Shown: positions 37,671 through 46,208 of the stretch, piece after piece
Numbering within the stretch: position 1 is the stretch's first letter
How the letters are laid out: every line of letters begins with the position of its first letter
From: Polynucleobacter tropicus
Lineage (GTDB): Bacteria > Pseudomonadota > Gammaproteobacteria > Burkholderiales > Burkholderiaceae
Length of the DNA stretch: 64,000 nucleotides
Reading direction: 5' to 3'
Assembly: GCF_013307225.1 (NCBI RefSeq)
Contig: NZ_CP028942.1
Span: 1,178,001-1,242,000, forward strand
Translations under genes and position numbers: made by a program
Notes under the pieces: model-generated
The model's input: the letters and a program-made list of their open reading frames with translations, nothing else
Told to the model about the DNA's origin: nothing
The model's database searches: none

Positions 37671-38621
37671 TTACTCCTTAGGAGCGCCAGACATTTTGAC
37701 GATGCCCTCATAGCGCTTAATCTCTGATTGCGAAAACTTTGTAAAGTCAGCCACGGAACCACCATCTACTTGAGCGCCTATTGATTGCAGATGCTTTCTA
37801 ACTTCGGGGTCCTTAAGCACCTTATTAAATGCGGCATTTAGCTTATCGGTTACATCTTTTGGTGCGCCAGCAGGCAACATAACCCCATACCAAGCATTTG
37901 CCACCATGGGTGCACCAGCCTCTTTCATGGTTGGAACGTTGGGTAACTCAGGGATACGCTTCTCAGATGCCACTCCTAATGCCTTGAGTTTTCCACCTTT
38001 AATGTTTGCCATTGAACCCGTGTCTAGCATCATATCGATATGACCAGCCATCAAATCGACTGCAGCAGGGCCACTACCTTTATAGGGTACATGGCGAATA
38101 TCTAGACCGGTTACTGTTTTAAATTGAGCGCCTGCTAGATGTTGTGAAGCGCCAATGCCTGCGGATCCATAGGTAAACTTGCCAGGATTTTGTTTTGCAT
38201 CGGCCATTAAATCTTTCAAGCTATTCCATGGTGATGATGCTGGTACAACCATGATGTTTGGAATCGTGCAAACCAGCACTACTGGCGTGAAATCTTTCGC
38301 AGCATCAAAACCTTGATTGGCAAATAGATGAGGGCCTGCAGCATTCGTTGAACTTGTAGCCATCAAAATAGAATAGCCATCAGGCTTATCTTGCAAGAAT
38401 GCTTGAGTGCCAATGTTGCCCCCAGCGCCACCTTTATTTTCAACAAATACAGAAACGCCAAGCTCTTTTGTGAGGGGTTGAGCTAAGATGCGAGCAACCT
38501 GATCTGTTGCCCCACCTGGAGGCCATGGAACCAGGAACTTAATTGATTTGTCGGGATAAGCAGCTGATACATTTAAAGAAAGAGTGGCAAATAATGCCGC
38601 TAGAAAAAAGCGCTTTTTCAT
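37671..38621 (-). CDS. Bug/TctC-family tripartite tricarboxylate receptor
   Basis: A second Bug receptor, 316 residues, with signal peptide (to about 20, NVSAA-YP), KSIKFLVPWPPGGATDQVAR, YGSAGIGASQHLAGAQ and HVPYKGSGPAAVDLMAGH. It overlaps ligK by 4 bp (ATGA) and is 6 bp before the next Bug gene. The two receptors differ clearly in sequence, so this is not a fresh duplication, and they probably bind different or staged ligands. No TctA or TctB is in the window. Confidence 0.93.
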   Translation of the reverse strand: MKKRFFLAALFATLSLNVSAAYPDKSIKFLVPWPPGGATDQVARILAQPLTKELGVSVFVENKGGAGGNIGTQAFLQDKPDGYSILMATSSTNAAGPHLFANQGFDAAKDFTPVVLVCTIPNIMVVPASSPWNSLKDLMADAKQNPGKFTYGSAGIGASQHLAGAQFKTVTGLDIRHVPYKGSGPAAVDLMAGHIDMMLDTGSMANIKGGKLKALGVASEKRIPELPNVPTMKEAGAPMVANAWYGVMLPAGAPKDVTDKLNAAFNKVLKDPEVRKHLQSIGAQVDGGSVADFTKFSQSEIKRYEGIVKMSGAPKE

Positions 38622-39283
38622 AGAGCGCCTTTTTGTTTTAGGGTAGCGTCAACCCAAGCATCGTCATACTTGCCATCCAAGATCGATTGAATAGTTTTAC
38701 GCTCCGTTAACTCTTTCTCCTTACCGAGTCGCGCACCCTCTAATGCAATCTCAGGGGATAAAGCGATGATGCCATCGCCATCACCCAAAATAATATCGCC
38801 AGGGTTCACTGTCATTCCACCAATACAAACTGGCACATTGATTGATCCAGGCCCGTCTTTATAAGGACCGCGCATATTCACTCCACGCGCCCAGCATGGG
38901 AACTGATGACGTTCAAAGGCCTCAACATCACGTATGGCAGCATCGAATACCGCACCTATTGCTCCGCGCGATTTCGCAACCGTCATCATGATTTCACCAA
39001 ATAACGCACGCGAGATATCGCCACCGCCATCAACCACTAAAACATCGCCTGGTTGCAAAATTTGTAAGGCTTTATGAATCATTAAATTATCGCCAGAGCG
39101 AACGCTTACCGTAACCGCATTTCCACAAACTGAAACAGGCGACTTATTGACAGGCAGAATACCTACTGCACCAATGGTTCGACCAAGCACATCACTAACA
39201 ACTGAAGTAGCTAACCCAGTCAATGCAGTGATACCTTCATTAAAGGCATCTTTTCGGGGGTTGATAGCGTAACCATAAGCCAT
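38618..39283 (-). CDS. ligK: 4-Carboxy-4-hydroxy-2-oxoadipate aldolase (LigK/ProA type)
   Basis: LigK cleaves CHA to pyruvate and oxaloacetate and often also decarboxylates oxaloacetate. The 221-residue protein belongs to the RraA-like class II aldolases: GGGDISRALFGEIM, DAAIRDVEAF (Arg118 and Asp119, the substrate and metal-site pair) and GDIILGDGDGIIAL. The ligJ gene in the same run supports CHA rather than HMG or demethylmenaquinone-related roles. It is the first gene of the run, with a dyad 16-30 bp before its start. Confidence 0.88.
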   Translation of the reverse strand: MAYGYAINPRKDAFNEGITALTGLATSVVSDVLGRTIGAVGILPVNKSPVSVCGNAVTVSVRSGDNLMIHKALQILQPGDVLVVDGGGDISRALFGEIMMTVAKSRGAIGAVFDAAIRDVEAFERHQFPCWARGVNMRGPYKDGPGSINVPVCIGGMTVNPGDIILGDGDGIIALSPEIALEGARLGKEKELTERKTIQSILDGKYDDAWVDATLKQKGAL

Positions 39284-39298
39284 TTTGTCTTCCTTATT

Positions 39299-39313
39299 GT
39301 TGATTTACTCAAC
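39299..39313. promoter_or_regulatory. 15-bp dyad in the ligK leader
   Basis: GTTGA-tttac-TCAAC is a perfect 5-bp inverted repeat with a 5-bp centre, 16 bp before the ligK ATG. Its position downstream of any promoter suits a repressor operator. The regulator is unknown; the IclR protein at 31196 is one candidate. Confidence 0.35.
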
Positions 39314-39393
39314 TGTTATTAGCAGTCTGAGCTAAGATCTATTCTTTTTAAAAATATACCCTACTTAGAAGCCTTTTATTCAAAAAGTTTCAA

Positions 39394-39765
39394 ATGACAA
39401 AACTCATTAATCGAGATGAATTACTGTCCCTAGCGACATCAAGCCATAAGGAATCGTGCCCAGATTGCCAATCCCTTACGTGCGATGGATGGGAAAGCAT
39501 ACCTGGCGGCTTTGAAACTAAAGCACTAGAGTGCATTGGCACGCTTCGAGTTGAAGATAACCAGGAATGCTGGGAGGAATATCACCCCGACGGAACAGAT
39601 CTCTGGTCAAAAAATGCTCCAATCGCGATCGGGTTCCACCCCTATAACAAGTCGGATGTCCATCAATGTAAGAAATGTGGCTCTAAATATCTTCGCTATT
39701 TAGAAGCTGGTGGTTATTACGTAGATGAGCGCATTCGAAAACTGGATGCAAAACTCATTATTTAA
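39394..39765 (+). CDS. Small zinc-ribbon-like protein of unknown function
   Basis: A 123-residue soluble protein with two CxxC pairs, CPDC (Cys22, Cys25) and CKKC (Cys92, Cys95), which probably form a split zinc ribbon. Between them are acidic and tryptophan-rich residues (EECWEEYHPDGTDLW region). I do not recognise the family. It is divergent from ligK, stands alone and has its own terminator. The ribosome site before the ATG is poor. Confidence 0.7.
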   Translation: MTKLINRDELLSLATSSHKESCPDCQSLTCDGWESIPGGFETKALECIGTLRVEDNQECWEEYHPDGTDLWSKNAPIAIGFHPYNKSDVHQCKKCGSKYLRYLEAGGYYVDERIRKLDAKLII

Positions 39766-39793
39766 AACTTGTATCACTACCGATGATTAGCCA

Positions 39794-39826
39794 TAAAAAA
39801 GCCCCGATTACTCAGGGCTTTTTTAT
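39794..39826. terminator. Bidirectional rho-independent terminator
   Basis: AAAAAAGCCC and GGGCTTTTTT enclose a 10-base loop (39795-39824), with A-run and T-run flanks. It lies between the small zinc-ribbon gene (+) and lpdA (-). Confidence 0.85.
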
Positions 39827-39857
39827 TTGCAACTACCGTTAGCTCAATGAAGTGGGG

Positions 39858-41651
39858 TTAAGCAGACTTCTTCTTGACCGGGGGCAAGTCTGTGCAATGA
39901 CCATGCGCCGCTTCTGCAGCCAAGCCAACTGACTCACCCAGGGTTGGATGCGGATGAATAGTTTTTCCAATATCAACCGCATCAGCACCCATCTCTATTG
40001 CGAGGCATACCTCTCCGATCAAGTCTCCAGCATGTGTGCCGACGATACCGCCACCAATAATGCGATGAGTCTTAGCATCAAAAATCAGTTTCGTGAAACC
40101 TTCATCGCGACCGTTTGCAATAGCGCGCCCACTAGCTGCCCACGGGAATAAGCCTTTTTCATACGCAATACCTTGGGTCTTGCATTGTTCCTCAGTCAGG
40201 CCTGCCCAAGCAACCTCTGGGTCCGTGTACGCAACAGAAGGAATTTGCTTAGCATCGAAGTAAGACTTCTCACCAGCGGCAGCCTCGGCAGCCACATGAC
40301 CTTCATGCACCGCTTTATGAGCCAGCATTGGTTGACCAACTAAGTCACCAATTGCGAAGATGTTCGGTACATTGGTGCGCATCTGCTTATCAACCGGAAT
40401 AAATCCGCGCTCGTCCACTTGAACGCCTGCTTTATCTGCGGCGATTTTTTTGCCGTTTGGAGTACGCCCTACTGCAACCAATACCAAATCATAGGTCTGT
40501 GGTTGAGCAGGTGCGTTCTCGCCTTCAAATGTCACCTGAATACCATCAGGCTTTACTTCAGCTTTTGCTGCTCGAGTCTTGAGCATGATGTTTTCAAAAC
40601 GACCAGCGTTGAACTTCTCCCAAACCTTCTCAAGGTCGCGGTCGGCGCCCGCCATCAAACCATCCATCATCTCGGCAATATCAATACGCGAGCCAAGCGT
40701 GCTGTAAACCGTAGCCATTTCTAAACCAATAATACCGCCACCAATTACCAGCATTCTTTTTGGAATACTCTTGAGCAATAAGGCACCTGTACTATCAACA
40801 ATACGAGGATCTTCAGGTAAGAAAGGTAGTTTTACGGGCTGGCTACCAGCAGCAATGATTGCCTTCTGAAAACGTACCACTTCTTTTTGCCCAGTTAAGT
40901 CCTGGCCTGAACCATTGGTTAATTCAACTTCCACATGGTTTGCATCTAAGAACTTACCAAGACCGCGCACTACCTTCACTTTGCGTGCCTTAGCCATACC
41001 AGCTAATCCGCCAGTTAATTTTGCAATCACTGACTCTTTATAGCCACGTAATTGATCAATCTCAATCTTTGGCGCACCAAATGTGATGCCATGCTTAGCC
41101 ATTGTCTTTACTTCATCCATGACAGCAGCGGTATGAAGTAATGCTTTTGATGGAATACATCCAACGTTTAAGCACACGCCACCTAGGGTTGCATAACGCT
41201 CTATTAAAACGGTATTCATACCCAAATCAGCACTGCGAAATGCCGCGCTGTATCCGCCGGGACCAGCGCCGAGCACTAATGTCTCGCACTCATGATCTAC
41301 CTTCCCGTTGTACTGCCCCGCTTTTGGTGCAGAAGCAATTGCAGCCGGAGCTGTTGCTGGGGTTGCGGGTTTAGGCGCAGCTGGTGCAGGGGCTGAAGCC
41401 GGTGTAGTGCCAGCACTTGCCTCGATTTCAGCGATCACAGAACCCTTGCTCACCTTGTCGCCTAACTTCACGGCAATGCTAGTAATCGTACCTGCGGCAT
41501 CCGCAGGAACTTCCATCGTTGCCTTGTCAGACTCGAGGACGAGTAATGGCTGCTCTTTTTGAACCACATCACCCACCTTCACCAATACTTCAATGACAGG
41601 AACATCTGAGTAATCACCAATATCTGGAACTAGAATGTTTTGCTTAGCCAT
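39858..41651 (-). CDS. lpdA: Dihydrolipoamide dehydrogenase with N-terminal lipoyl domain (pdh E3)
   Basis: E3 reoxidises dihydrolipoyl groups of the pyruvate dehydrogenase complex with NAD+. The 597-residue protein has a lipoyl domain (1-80; lipoyl Lys43 in ESDKATMEVP), an Ala/Pro-rich linker (about 85-112), and a full flavoprotein disulfide reductase (about 120-590) with LGAGPGGYSAAFR, the redox-active pair in GGVCLNVGCIPSK, and the C-terminal catalytic HPHPTLGES. E3 with its own lipoyl domain is known in some betaproteobacteria and Neisseria. It follows aceF by 9 bp. Confidence 0.97.
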   Translation of the reverse strand: MAKQNILVPDIGDYSDVPVIEVLVKVGDVVQKEQPLLVLESDKATMEVPADAAGTITSIAVKLGDKVSKGSVIAEIEASAGTTPASAPAPAAPKPATPATAPAAIASAPKAGQYNGKVDHECETLVLGAGPGGYSAAFRSADLGMNTVLIERYATLGGVCLNVGCIPSKALLHTAAVMDEVKTMAKHGITFGAPKIEIDQLRGYKESVIAKLTGGLAGMAKARKVKVVRGLGKFLDANHVEVELTNGSGQDLTGQKEVVRFQKAIIAAGSQPVKLPFLPEDPRIVDSTGALLLKSIPKRMLVIGGGIIGLEMATVYSTLGSRIDIAEMMDGLMAGADRDLEKVWEKFNAGRFENIMLKTRAAKAEVKPDGIQVTFEGENAPAQPQTYDLVLVAVGRTPNGKKIAADKAGVQVDERGFIPVDKQMRTNVPNIFAIGDLVGQPMLAHKAVHEGHVAAEAAAGEKSYFDAKQIPSVAYTDPEVAWAGLTEEQCKTQGIAYEKGLFPWAASGRAIANGRDEGFTKLIFDAKTHRIIGGGIVGTHAGDLIGEVCLAIEMGADAVDIGKTIHPHPTLGESVGLAAEAAHGHCTDLPPVKKKSA

Positions 41652-41660
41652 AAGTTCTCC

Positions 41661-43271
41661 TTATAGCGAAGCACGACGGAAGTCGGCTAAGAGTTGAGCA
41701 ATATACACATTGAAGCGAGTCGCCAGAGCACCATCAATTACGCGGTGATCGGCAGATAAAGATAACGGACAAATCAAGCGAGGTACAAATTGCTTGCCAT
41801 CCCAAACTGGTTTCATAGCAGCCTTGCTAACACCCAAAATAGCCACTTCAGGCGCATTCACGATTGGCGAGAAATAAGTTCCGCCAATGCCACCCAAGGA
41901 AGAAATGGTAAAGCTTGCGCCTTGCATCTGATCTGGCTTCAATTTGCCATCGCGAGCCAATGCAGCTAACTCAGAAGTTTCCTTCGCTAACTCAAAGATA
42001 CCTTTCTTATCAGCATCTTTAATTACTGGCACAACGAGACCAGTTGGCGTATCCGCAGCAAAGCCAATATTGAAGTATTTCTTAAGAATTAAATCATCGC
42101 CATCCAAAGAGCTATTGAACTCTGGATATTTTTTCAACGCAGCAACAGCGGCTTTCATCAAGAATGCGAGCATCGTAATCTTGATTCCCTTCTTCTCATT
42201 CTCTTTATTGGTGAGAACGCGGAAAGCTTCTAAATCAGTAATGTCCGCATCCTCGTGGTACGTTACCGCAGGAATCATTACCCAGTTGCGACCTAAATTT
42301 GCCGCTGTGAGTTTCTTGATGCGATTCAATGGTTGACGTTCGATCTCACCAAACTTTGTGAAATCCACTTTTGGCCAAGGAATTAAATTCAAGCCACCCA
42401 AACTTCCGCCACTAGAGGCCGCAGCTGCACTACCAGCGCCGCCACTCATTGCCGCTTTCACAAACGCTTGCACGTCTTCTTGAGTAATGCGTCCCTTTGG
42501 ACCAGAGCCTTTAACTTGAGCGATGGTTACACCAAGCTCACGTGCAAACTTTCTGACTGAAGGGCTTGCGTGGCTAACAACAGTATCTACTGGTGAAGGA
42601 GTATTACTAATTGGCGGAGGTGCTGGTGCTCTGGCGATAGGAGGCTCAACTGCTCTGGCCAAAGGAGCTGTAGATGCAGCAAGGGCTGGTGCCGCAGGTG
42701 CAGAAGCTCCACTGGAAGCGCCATCCAAAATAACTACTACTGAGCCTTCAGACAAGTTGTCGCCAACTTTAACCTTAACTTCTTTCACGACACCGGCGTG
42801 AGAGGATGGAACATCCATCGTAGCCTTATCAGATTCCAGAACAACAATCGACTGCTCTTTCTCTACCTTATCGCCTACTCTTACCAATACTTCGATCACA
42901 GGAACGTCTTTGTAATCGCCAATATCTGGAACTTTTACTTCAAGCGGAGCGCCGCCTGAAGAAGCTGGGGCCGCAGAAGCTTGGGGTGCGCTTACAGCAG
43001 TTACTGCCGGAGCGGGTGCCGATGCAGCTGCGCCCTCTTCCAGAGTGATCACTACAGAACCTTCTGACAAGGTGTCACCCACCTTAACCTTCACATCCTT
43101 TACAACACCAGTATGCGAAGAAGGCACATCCATAGTGGCCTTATCAGATTCCAAAACGACAATTGATTGCTCTTTTTCAACCTTGTCGCCTGCTTTTACG
43201 AGCACCTCGATAACTGGCACATCTTTATAGTCACCAATGTCCGGTACTTTGATTTCGATTATTTGACTCAT
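41661..43271 (-). CDS. aceF: Pyruvate dehydrogenase E2 (dihydrolipoamide acetyltransferase)
   Basis: E2 moves the acetyl group from lipoyl arms to CoA and forms the complex core. The 536-residue protein has two nearly identical lipoyl domains (about 2-78 and 109-183; lipoyl Lys44 and Lys149 in ESDKATMDVPSS), Ala/Pro-rich linkers, the peripheral-subunit-binding domain (about 234-270; SPSVRKFARELGVTIAQVKG) and the catalytic domain (about 300-536) with His509 and Asp513 in SADHRVIDGA. It lies between aceE (13 bp) and lpdA (9 bp). Confidence 0.98.
   Translation of the reverse strand: MSQIIEIKVPDIGDYKDVPVIEVLVKAGDKVEKEQSIVVLESDKATMDVPSSHTGVVKDVKVKVGDTLSEGSVVITLEEGAAASAPAPAVTAVSAPQASAAPASSGGAPLEVKVPDIGDYKDVPVIEVLVRVGDKVEKEQSIVVLESDKATMDVPSSHAGVVKEVKVKVGDNLSEGSVVVILDGASSGASAPAAPALAASTAPLARAVEPPIARAPAPPPISNTPSPVDTVVSHASPSVRKFARELGVTIAQVKGSGPKGRITQEDVQAFVKAAMSGGAGSAAAASSGGSLGGLNLIPWPKVDFTKFGEIERQPLNRIKKLTAANLGRNWVMIPAVTYHEDADITDLEAFRVLTNKENEKKGIKITMLAFLMKAAVAALKKYPEFNSSLDGDDLILKKYFNIGFAADTPTGLVVPVIKDADKKGIFELAKETSELAALARDGKLKPDQMQGASFTISSLGGIGGTYFSPIVNAPEVAILGVSKAAMKPVWDGKQFVPRLICPLSLSADHRVIDGALATRFNVYIAQLLADFRRASL
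42723..43250 (-). repeat. Duplicated lipoyl-domain coding segment in aceF
   Basis: Codons 8-78 (43250-43038) and 113-183 (42935-42723) encode lipoyl domains that differ at about ten positions. KATMDVPSSH is the same in both, and GDYKDVPVIEVLV is shared. The duplication is functional (two swinging arms), not a mobile repeat. Confidence 0.85.
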
Positions 43272-43284
43272 GAATGATCTCGCC

Positions 43285-45981
43285 TTAAACCGTCATTGGG
43301 TTTGGTTTGTTAGTGTCGATGCCGTACTTCTTAATAGCTTCAGCCAATTTTTGACGATCAAGCTGACCTGCATCAACCAAAGATCTCAACGCGGTAATAA
43401 CAACCCAACGACGATCTACTTCAAAGAAATCACGAAGCTTCTCACGGGTATCTGAACGACCAAAGCCATCGGTACCAAGAACTTCATAACGACGGCCCAT
43501 GTGCTGAATCGCTGGGCGAATTTGTTCTGCAAATAGGCGAACATAGTCAGTAGAAGCAATGATTGGACCCGTTGTATCTCTTAGACATTTCTCAACATGA
43601 GAGAGCATTGGTGTTACTGTTGGATTCAATAAATTGGTGCGATGCGCTGCATTCCAATCACGACCCAACTCTGTAAAGCTTGGGCAACCCCACAAGTCAG
43701 AAGCAACACCCCAATCTTTTTGAAGCATCTCTGCTGCTTCAATCACCTCACGGAAAATCGTGCCTGAGCCCAAAAGCTGTACACGAAGCTTGGCATTGTT
43801 ATCGCCAACAGACTTCAGCTTATACATCCCTTTAATAATGTCTTTTTCAGCACCCTTAGGCATTGCTGGATGAGCATAGTTCTCGTTCATGAGGGTGACG
43901 TAGTAATACACATCCTCCTGAACTTCCAACATGCGACGCATACCATCTTGAATCACCACTGCTAGCTCAAAGGCAAATGTTGGGTCATAGCTAATACAGT
44001 TTGGTACGGCTGCACTCCAAAGATGACTATGACCATCTTCGTGTTGGAGACCCTCGCCATTCAATGTGGTTCTACCCGCAGTACCGCCAAGTAAGAAACC
44101 TCGACTACGCATATCGCCTGCAGCCCAAGCTAAGTCACCAATACGCTGGAAGCCAAACATGGAATAGAAAATATAGAAAGGTAGCATTGGCACACCGTGC
44201 GTTGAATACGATGTAGCGGCTGCAATCCAGTCACACATGCCGCCAGCCTCATTAATGCCTTCCTGCAAAATTTGGCCAGACTTATCCTCTTTGTAGAACA
44301 TCAACTGATCATGATCTTCAGGGGTGTAGAGCTGGCCCAATTGGTTCCAGATTCCTAATTGACGGAACATACCTTCCATACCAAAAGTACGTGACTCGTC
44401 TGGAACAATTGGAACTACACGTTTACCAATAGATTGATCTCGCACAATGGTATTGAGCATACGCACAAATGCCATAGTGGTGGAGATCTCGCGCCCTTCT
44501 GTTGTCGCCTCAAGCAATGGAGCAAATGCACTTAAAGCTGGAACCGGCAAACTCTCTGCCTTTGCGCGACGCTGTGGCAAGTAACCGCCCAACTCTTGGC
44601 GGCGAGCTTTCATGTATTCAAGCTCTGGGCTTCCCTCGGCAAACTTCACCAAAGGCATTTCCACCAAATCTTCATCCTTAACAGGAATCTCAAAACGATC
44701 TCTAAAGCGACGTACATCGTCGTCATTCATCTTCTTCGCTTGGTGAGCAATATTCATTGCCTCGCCAGAGCCGCCCATACCATAACCCTTAATGGTATGA
44801 GCCAAGATAACCGTTGGCTGATCCTTATGATTCACTGCTGCATGAAATGCGGCATACACCTTGTGTGGGTCATGACCACCACGATTAAGCTGCCAAATTT
44901 CATCATCACTCCAATCGCTAACTAAGGCTTTTAATTCTGGAGTATTGAAGACAGTCTCACGAACGTAAGCGCCATTTTTCGCTTTCATGGTTTGGTATTG
45001 ACCGTCAACGATCTCGCCGAGACGTTGCATCAAAATACCCTTCTTATCGCGCGCAAATAGAGCATCCCACTGACCGCCCCAAACCACTTTAATCACGTTC
45101 CAACCAGCGCCACGGAACTCACCCTCTAGTTCCTGAATAATTTTTCCGTTTCCGCGAACCGGCCCATCCAAGCGTTGCAAGTTGCAGTTAATAACAAAGA
45201 TAAGGTTATCCAACTTCTCGCGGCCAGCCATGCCGATTGCACCCAAAGATTCAGGCTCGTCCGTTTCGCCATCACCAAGGAAGGCCCATACTTTGCGACC
45301 CTGCTCTTGAATGAATCCACGATCTCTCAAGTACTTCATAAAGCGTGCCTGATAAATCGCCATAATCGGACCAAGACCCATAGAAACGGTTGGGAATTGC
45401 CAGAAGTCCGGCATTAACCAAGGATGTGGGTAACTTGAAATACCTTTGCCACCTACTTCTTGACGGAAATTATTTAACTGATCATCTGTTAAGCGACCCA
45501 ACATATATGCACGCGCATAAACACCTGGTGCTGAGTGACCCTGAACAAATATCAGATCACCGCCATGCTCTGCTGAAGGCGCATGCCAAAAATGGTTGTA
45601 ACCAACATCGTATAAAGTTGCTGCGGATTGGAAAGAGGAAATATGGCCACCGACATTCGTATCTTTATTGGCACGCAACACCATTGCCATGGCATTCCAA
45701 CGTGTGTATGAACGAATACGATGCTCTACATTTTGATCGCCAGGTAAACGCGCTTGATTCTCTACTGGAATCGTATTGATATAAGGCGTCTCAGCATGAA
45801 ACGGTTGATCAACCCCATTAACGCGAGCATGGGAAATTTGCTGATCAATCAGATAAGCCGCACGTTGCGGACCTTCGTTATGAATTACGCCATCGAGCGC
45901 TTGCAGCCATTCTTGTGTTTCACCAGGATCTGCATCCTGTGGATTTTGCTTGCCTAAAACTTGATCTGGAACTGCAGCCAT
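43285..45981 (-). CDS. aceE: Pyruvate dehydrogenase E1 component (homodimeric)
   Basis: E1 decarboxylates pyruvate with thiamine diphosphate and loads acetyl on E2. The 898-residue protein is of the single-chain proteobacterial type. The ThDP motif runs from FLGDGETDEPESLGAIG to FVINCNLQRLDGPVRG (near residues 230-270); HTIKGYGMGGSGEAMNIAHQ is the inner loop region. GGAG lies 7 bp before the ATG. It starts the aceE-aceF-lpdA operon and is divergent from a PAS histidine kinase gene. Confidence 0.98.
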   Translation of the reverse strand: MAAVPDQVLGKQNPQDADPGETQEWLQALDGVIHNEGPQRAAYLIDQQISHARVNGVDQPFHAETPYINTIPVENQARLPGDQNVEHRIRSYTRWNAMAMVLRANKDTNVGGHISSFQSAATLYDVGYNHFWHAPSAEHGGDLIFVQGHSAPGVYARAYMLGRLTDDQLNNFRQEVGGKGISSYPHPWLMPDFWQFPTVSMGLGPIMAIYQARFMKYLRDRGFIQEQGRKVWAFLGDGETDEPESLGAIGMAGREKLDNLIFVINCNLQRLDGPVRGNGKIIQELEGEFRGAGWNVIKVVWGGQWDALFARDKKGILMQRLGEIVDGQYQTMKAKNGAYVRETVFNTPELKALVSDWSDDEIWQLNRGGHDPHKVYAAFHAAVNHKDQPTVILAHTIKGYGMGGSGEAMNIAHQAKKMNDDDVRRFRDRFEIPVKDEDLVEMPLVKFAEGSPELEYMKARRQELGGYLPQRRAKAESLPVPALSAFAPLLEATTEGREISTTMAFVRMLNTIVRDQSIGKRVVPIVPDESRTFGMEGMFRQLGIWNQLGQLYTPEDHDQLMFYKEDKSGQILQEGINEAGGMCDWIAAATSYSTHGVPMLPFYIFYSMFGFQRIGDLAWAAGDMRSRGFLLGGTAGRTTLNGEGLQHEDGHSHLWSAAVPNCISYDPTFAFELAVVIQDGMRRMLEVQEDVYYYVTLMNENYAHPAMPKGAEKDIIKGMYKLKSVGDNNAKLRVQLLGSGTIFREVIEAAEMLQKDWGVASDLWGCPSFTELGRDWNAAHRTNLLNPTVTPMLSHVEKCLRDTTGPIIASTDYVRLFAEQIRPAIQHMGRRYEVLGTDGFGRSDTREKLRDFFEVDRRWVVITALRSLVDAGQLDRQKLAEAIKKYGIDTNKPNPMTV

Positions 45982-46050
45982 AACTTGTCTCCAATAGTTA
46001 TTTGATTTACTTCAGTTGCTTCGTTGTTAGTCATTCACTCTATAGGCAAC

Positions 46051-46079
46051 ATTCTAGGAAGGTATATGGGTGTTAACAA
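46051..46079 (-). promoter_or_regulatory. Candidate aceE promoter
   Basis: On the minus strand TTGTTA (46079-46074) and TAGAAT (46056-46051) are 17 bp apart, four and five of six consensus matches. It lies about 70 bp before the aceE ATG and 9 bp downstream of an 11-bp inverted repeat. Confidence 0.5.
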
Positions 46080-46087
46080 GCAATTTT

Positions 46088-46118
46088 CCACATAATGATA
46101 ATATTTCTCATAATGTGG
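46088..46118. promoter_or_regulatory. 11-bp inverted repeat between aceE and the kinase gene
   Basis: CCACATAATGA (46088-46098) and TCATAATGTGG (46108-46118) match at ten of eleven positions with a 9-bp centre. CATAATG also occurs in the same orientation in both arms. It lies just upstream of the candidate aceE -35, where an activator would bind. The FixJ-type regulator encoded nearby is a natural candidate. Confidence 0.5.
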
Positions 46119-46125
46119 TATTTTG

Positions 46126-46136
46126 TTGCGACGCAC
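46126..46136. promoter_or_regulatory. Dyad TTGCG-A-CGCAc upstream of aceE and the kinase gene
   Basis: One base from a perfect TTGCG-n-CGCAA dyad. It is preceded by the octamer TTTTGTTG (46121-46128), as in the sdhC upstream region (15641-15656), in the same orientation to the target gene. Confidence 0.45.
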
Positions 46137-46190
46137 AGGAATAAGGCTCAGAGAGTTGAAAAACGATATTTAGAGCCCCAATCAGGCAAA

Positions 46191-46208
46191 ATGGGCTTAT
46201 ATCTATGA
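46191..46208 (+). other. Five-codon mini-ORF overlapping the kinase start
   Basis: ATG GGC TTA TAT CTA TGA reads M-G-L-Y-L-stop and its TGA overlaps the kinase ATG at 46205. AGG lies 5 bases before its ATG, while the kinase start itself has no ribosome site. Translational coupling is possible; chance is also possible. Confidence 0.3.
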
